From Lachnospiraceae bacterium (GTDB lineage Bacteria; Bacillota; Clostridia; Lachnospirales; Lachnospiraceae), in the NCBI GenBank assembly GCA_016291655.1, contig JAEEYF010000030.1, positions 28,945-92,944 on the forward strand: 64,000 nt of DNA, in the 5' to 3' direction. Of the stretch, positions 61,669 to 64,000 are shown in pieces. Below the pieces are notes generated by a model, which worked only from the letters and a program-made list of their open reading frames with translations, was not told the DNA's origin and did no database searches. The translations under genes were made by a program, and so were the position numbers. Position 1 is the stretch's first letter. Each line of letters opens with the position of its first letter.

Positions 61669-63285
61669 ATGGCCGAAAATAATCAGAACAGGAACGAGCA
61701 GGCACCACAGCAGGATGTGAACCAGCTTCGCAAGGTGCGTCGCGAAAAGCTCGCAGCGCTTCAGGAAGCGGGACGTGATCCTTTCAGGCACACAAAATTT
61801 GACGTTGAACAGCATACGGACGAAGTCAAAAAGCTTTATGAGGAGCATGAGGCGAAGAAACTCGCAGGCAGAACAGCTCCTGTAACGGACGGCATGGACG
61901 AAGCAGCGGCCAGAGAAGTCCTTAAGGCAGATTATAATGAAATACGCGCCATCATGGATGCTGAGCCTATCCACGTTTCCGTTGCGGGACGTATGATGTT
62001 CAAGCGCGTAATGGGTAAGGCTTCCTTCGCAAACATCCGTGATCTCAAGGGAGACATTCAGGTTTATGTTTCCAGAGATGCACTCGGTGAGGAAGCATAT
62101 GCAGAATTCAAAAAGTCAGACTTAGGCGATATCTACGGCGTTAAGGGCTACATCTTCAGGACTATGACCGGTGAAGTCTCCATCCACGCCGAGGAAATGA
62201 CTCTTCTCAGCAAGAGCCTTCAGGTGCTCCCCGAGAAGTTCCACGGACTTACCGATCAGGATATGAAGTATCGTCAGAGATACGTTGACCTCATCATGAA
62301 TCCCGAATCCAGAGACGTGTTTGTAAAGCGTTCTCAGATCATCCGCGAGATCCGTAATTTCCTTGCGGACCGCAATTTCATGGAGGTTGAAACACCCATG
62401 CTCGTTGCCAACGCAGGCGGAGCGGCTGCAAGACCTTTCATCACCCACTACAACGCATTAAACGAGGATTTCAAACTCAGAATTTCCCTTGAGCTTTACT
62501 TAAAGAGACTCATCGTCGGCGGTCTCGAGCGCGTGTTTGAGATTGGTCGTGTGTTCAGAAATGAAGGCCTGGACACCAGACACAACCCTGAGTTCACCCT
62601 CATGGAGCTTTATCAGGCATATACGGACTATGAAGGTATGATGGAACTTACCGAGAGCATGTTCCGTTACCTGGCAGAGAAGGTGCTCAGAACCACCAAG
62701 TTCAAGTACGGCGATGTAGAACTTGACTTCGGAAAGCCTTTCCGCCGTCTCACCATGACAGACGCCGTGAAGGAATATGCAGGCATAGACTTTGACAAGG
62801 TTGCTACGGACGAAGAGGCAAAGAAGCTCGCCGACGAACATCACATCGAGTACCAGAAGTTCCACACCAAGGGTGATATCCTTAACCTTTTCTTTGAAGA
62901 GTATTGCGAAGAAAAGCTTGTACAGCCCACTTTTGTAATGGATCATCCTCTTGCTATCTCTCCTCTTACCAAGAAGAAGCCGGACGATCCCAACAAGGTT
63001 GAACGTTTTGAGCTTTTCATCAACACATGGGAAATGTGCAACGCCTACTCCGAGCTCAACGATCCCATCGATCAGCGTGAGCGTTTTGCTGCACAGGATA
63101 GAAATGCGGACGCAGGTGACGAAGAAGCCGAGCATACAGATGAAGATTTCCTGAATGCCCTCGAGATCGGCATGCCTCCGACGGGTGGTATCGGTTACGG
63201 TATCGACAGACTGGTAATGCTGCTCACCGACAGCCAGGCGATAAGGGATGTACTTTGCTTCCCGACACTAAAGTCGTTGAGTTAA
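61669..63285 (+). CDS. lysS: Lysyl-tRNA synthetase, class II
   Basis: 538 residues. N-terminal OB-fold anticodon domain, extended by about 40 residues (VTDGMDEAAAREVLKADYNE and neighbours, about 72-105), then the class II core: motif 1 around RNFLADRNFMEVETPML, motif 2 VFRNEGLDTRHNPEFTLME and motif 3 GGIGYGIDRLVMLL. Length otherwise fits LysS (~495-505). AGGAGGG lies before the ATG. Monocistronic, ended by a GC-rich hairpin. Confidence 0.97.
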   Translation: MAENNQNRNEQAPQQDVNQLRKVRREKLAALQEAGRDPFRHTKFDVEQHTDEVKKLYEEHEAKKLAGRTAPVTDGMDEAAAREVLKADYNEIRAIMDAEPIHVSVAGRMMFKRVMGKASFANIRDLKGDIQVYVSRDALGEEAYAEFKKSDLGDIYGVKGYIFRTMTGEVSIHAEEMTLLSKSLQVLPEKFHGLTDQDMKYRQRYVDLIMNPESRDVFVKRSQIIREIRNFLADRNFMEVETPMLVANAGGAAARPFITHYNALNEDFKLRISLELYLKRLIVGGLERVFEIGRVFRNEGLDTRHNPEFTLMELYQAYTDYEGMMELTESMFRYLAEKVLRTTKFKYGDVELDFGKPFRRLTMTDAVKEYAGIDFDKVATDEEAKKLADEHHIEYQKFHTKGDILNLFFEEYCEEKLVQPTFVMDHPLAISPLTKKKPDDPNKVERFELFINTWEMCNAYSELNDPIDQRERFAAQDRNADAGDEEAEHTDEDFLNALEIGMPPTGGIGYGIDRLVMLLTDSQAIRDVLCFPTLKSLS

Positions 63286-63338
63286 GCGGGTGTGAAAGCC
63301 TATTATTCTTTTCTTTGTTTTCAATGTATATTCATCAA

Positions 63339-63361
63339 CGGGCGCCTTTCTTTGGCGCCCG
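63339..63361 (+). terminator. Hairpin after lysS
   Basis: CGGGCGCC, TTTCTTT, GGCGCCCG. The stem is very stable but no T run follows, so Rho-independent termination is not certain. Confidence 0.55.
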
Positions 63362-63425
63362 GAATCTGTTGTTCAATCTTTGTTTCATTTTTTAATTCCT
63401 GTTTTGTTGAAATAACAAGTTGATA

Positions 63426-63824
63426 GTGGCTAAAATTTTAGCTTTTGTTTTTTTAGCCACGGCTTTGCAGGACGTAGGGGGTGAAAAAGCAAGGTAAGAG
63501 TGGCTAAATCCGAAATTCTTGCGTTCTTAGCCACGGCTTTGCAGGACGTAGGGGGGGAAAATGCAAGATAAGAGTGACTAAATCCGAAATTTTTGCGTTT
63601 TTAGCCACGGCTTTGCAGGACGTAGGGGGTGAAAAAGTGAGATAAGAGTGGCTAAATCCGAAATTCTTGCGTTCTTAGCCACGGCTTTGCAGGACGTAGG
63701 GGGTGAAAAAGCAAGGTAAGAGTGACTAAATCTGAAATTTTTGCGTTCTTAGCCACGGCTTTATTGGGCGTAGCGGGGTGATAAGGCGAGATAGGAGTGG
63801 CGAAGATCGGAAAATGGGGCGTAT
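63426..63824 (+). repeat. Tandem array of 74-base units
   Basis: AGCCACGGCTTTG begins at 63455, 63529, 63603, 63677 and 63751, exactly 74 bases apart. The first four units are nearly identical; the fifth is degenerate and a partial unit precedes the first. Each junction holds TGGCTAA or TGACTAA facing TTAGCCA. Units 1 and 3 carry GTGGCTAA and ATTCTT, units 2 and 4 GTGACTAA and ATTTTT, so the array probably grew by duplication of a 148-base dimer. No reading frame is supported in it. The 100 bases after it are featureless. Confidence 0.93.
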
Positions 63825-63929
63825 TTGGTCACTGCAACGGCAATTTGACTGAAAATGAGACAGCACAATCAAAGTAAAAAAGGGCAAGAAAATCGAAAAC
63901 CAAAACAATGAAAAAATGGAGGATGTAAA

Positions 63930-64000
63930 ATGGAGAAGATATTAATGAAACTGAGGACGAGGGCTGCGCTTCTCAGAAAAGCAATTGCAAAGGCGGAAAA
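63930..64000 (+). CDS. Start of an unidentified gene (3' partial)
   Basis: ATG at 63930 preceded by TGGAGG with seven bases spacing. The 23 codons visible encode a basic amphipathic start (MEKILMKLRTRAALLRKAIA) and run off the window. No family can be assigned. Confidence 0.55.
   Translation, partial: MEKILMKLRTRAALLRKAIAKAE

Noticed and set aside
63426..63824. CRISPR array
   Set aside because: Units are contiguous 74-base repeats without unique spacers and no cas genes are near.

Overview
The window looks like a chromosomal segment of an anaerobic, plant-polysaccharide-using Firmicute, most likely a Lachnospiraceae-type Clostridium relative (Butyrivibrio-like). Reasons seen in the sequence: moderate GC, strong AGGAGG-type ribosome binding sites, TTGACA/TATAAT promoters with 17-base spacers, many Cys lipoproteins, class B sortases, a SUF operon ending in sufU, cellobiose phosphorylase, xylose isomerase and ATP-type PEP carboxykinase. 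The genus is inferred from gene content only. There are no rRNA or tRNA genes, phage genes, transposases or CRISPR arrays that I can support.

Layout. 1-3.4 kb: end of an aldo/keto reductase, then clpB behind a CIRCE operator. 3.5-5.9 kb: PadR regulator, HAAS-domain membrane protein and DUF4097 protein. 6.0-11.5 kb: HxlR regulator directly followed by sufC-sufB-sufD-sufS-sufU. 11.5-20.4 kb: an oligopeptide ABC importer whose lipoprotein, second permease and ATPases are much larger than usual. 20.4-25.8 kb: small membrane proteins, a LytTR/DUF3021 pair, xylA, msrA and a diguanylate cyclase. 26-33.4 kb: a self-contained beta-glucoside locus (LacI regulator, CUT1 transporter without ATPase, cellobiose phosphorylase) tied together by three near-identical operators. 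33.5-41.9 kb: two class B sortases, M18 aminopeptidase, pckA, a chemotaxis receptor and a probable Mn exporter. 42-46.6 kb: trpS-yjjG, degV-tgt and yajC. 46.6-55.3 kb: a second peptide-type importer whose fused ATPase gene overlaps the first gene of a heterodimeric ABC exporter. 55.3-58.1 kb: a PrsW protease between two paralogous lipoproteins. 58.2-63.3 kb: pepF, greA, yfcE-type phosphoesterase, lysS. The last 0.7 kb holds 74-base tandem repeats and the start of one more gene.

The most unusual content is non-coding. (1) Ten copies of a 29-30 base element with core CGGGGACGGGGTTAT lie at seven intergenic sites; their ends vary, in several copies in a compensatory way, and three genes take their stop codon from the element. 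(2) Two large intergenic structures, after pepF and after the yfcE-type gene, share one cloverleaf architecture (outer stem enclosing three hairpins), with sequence changes that preserve pairing; a third structure after pckA is linked to the first by a shared 25-base module. I do not recognise either family. (3) A tandem array of 74-base units, each carrying an inverted repeat, follows lysS.
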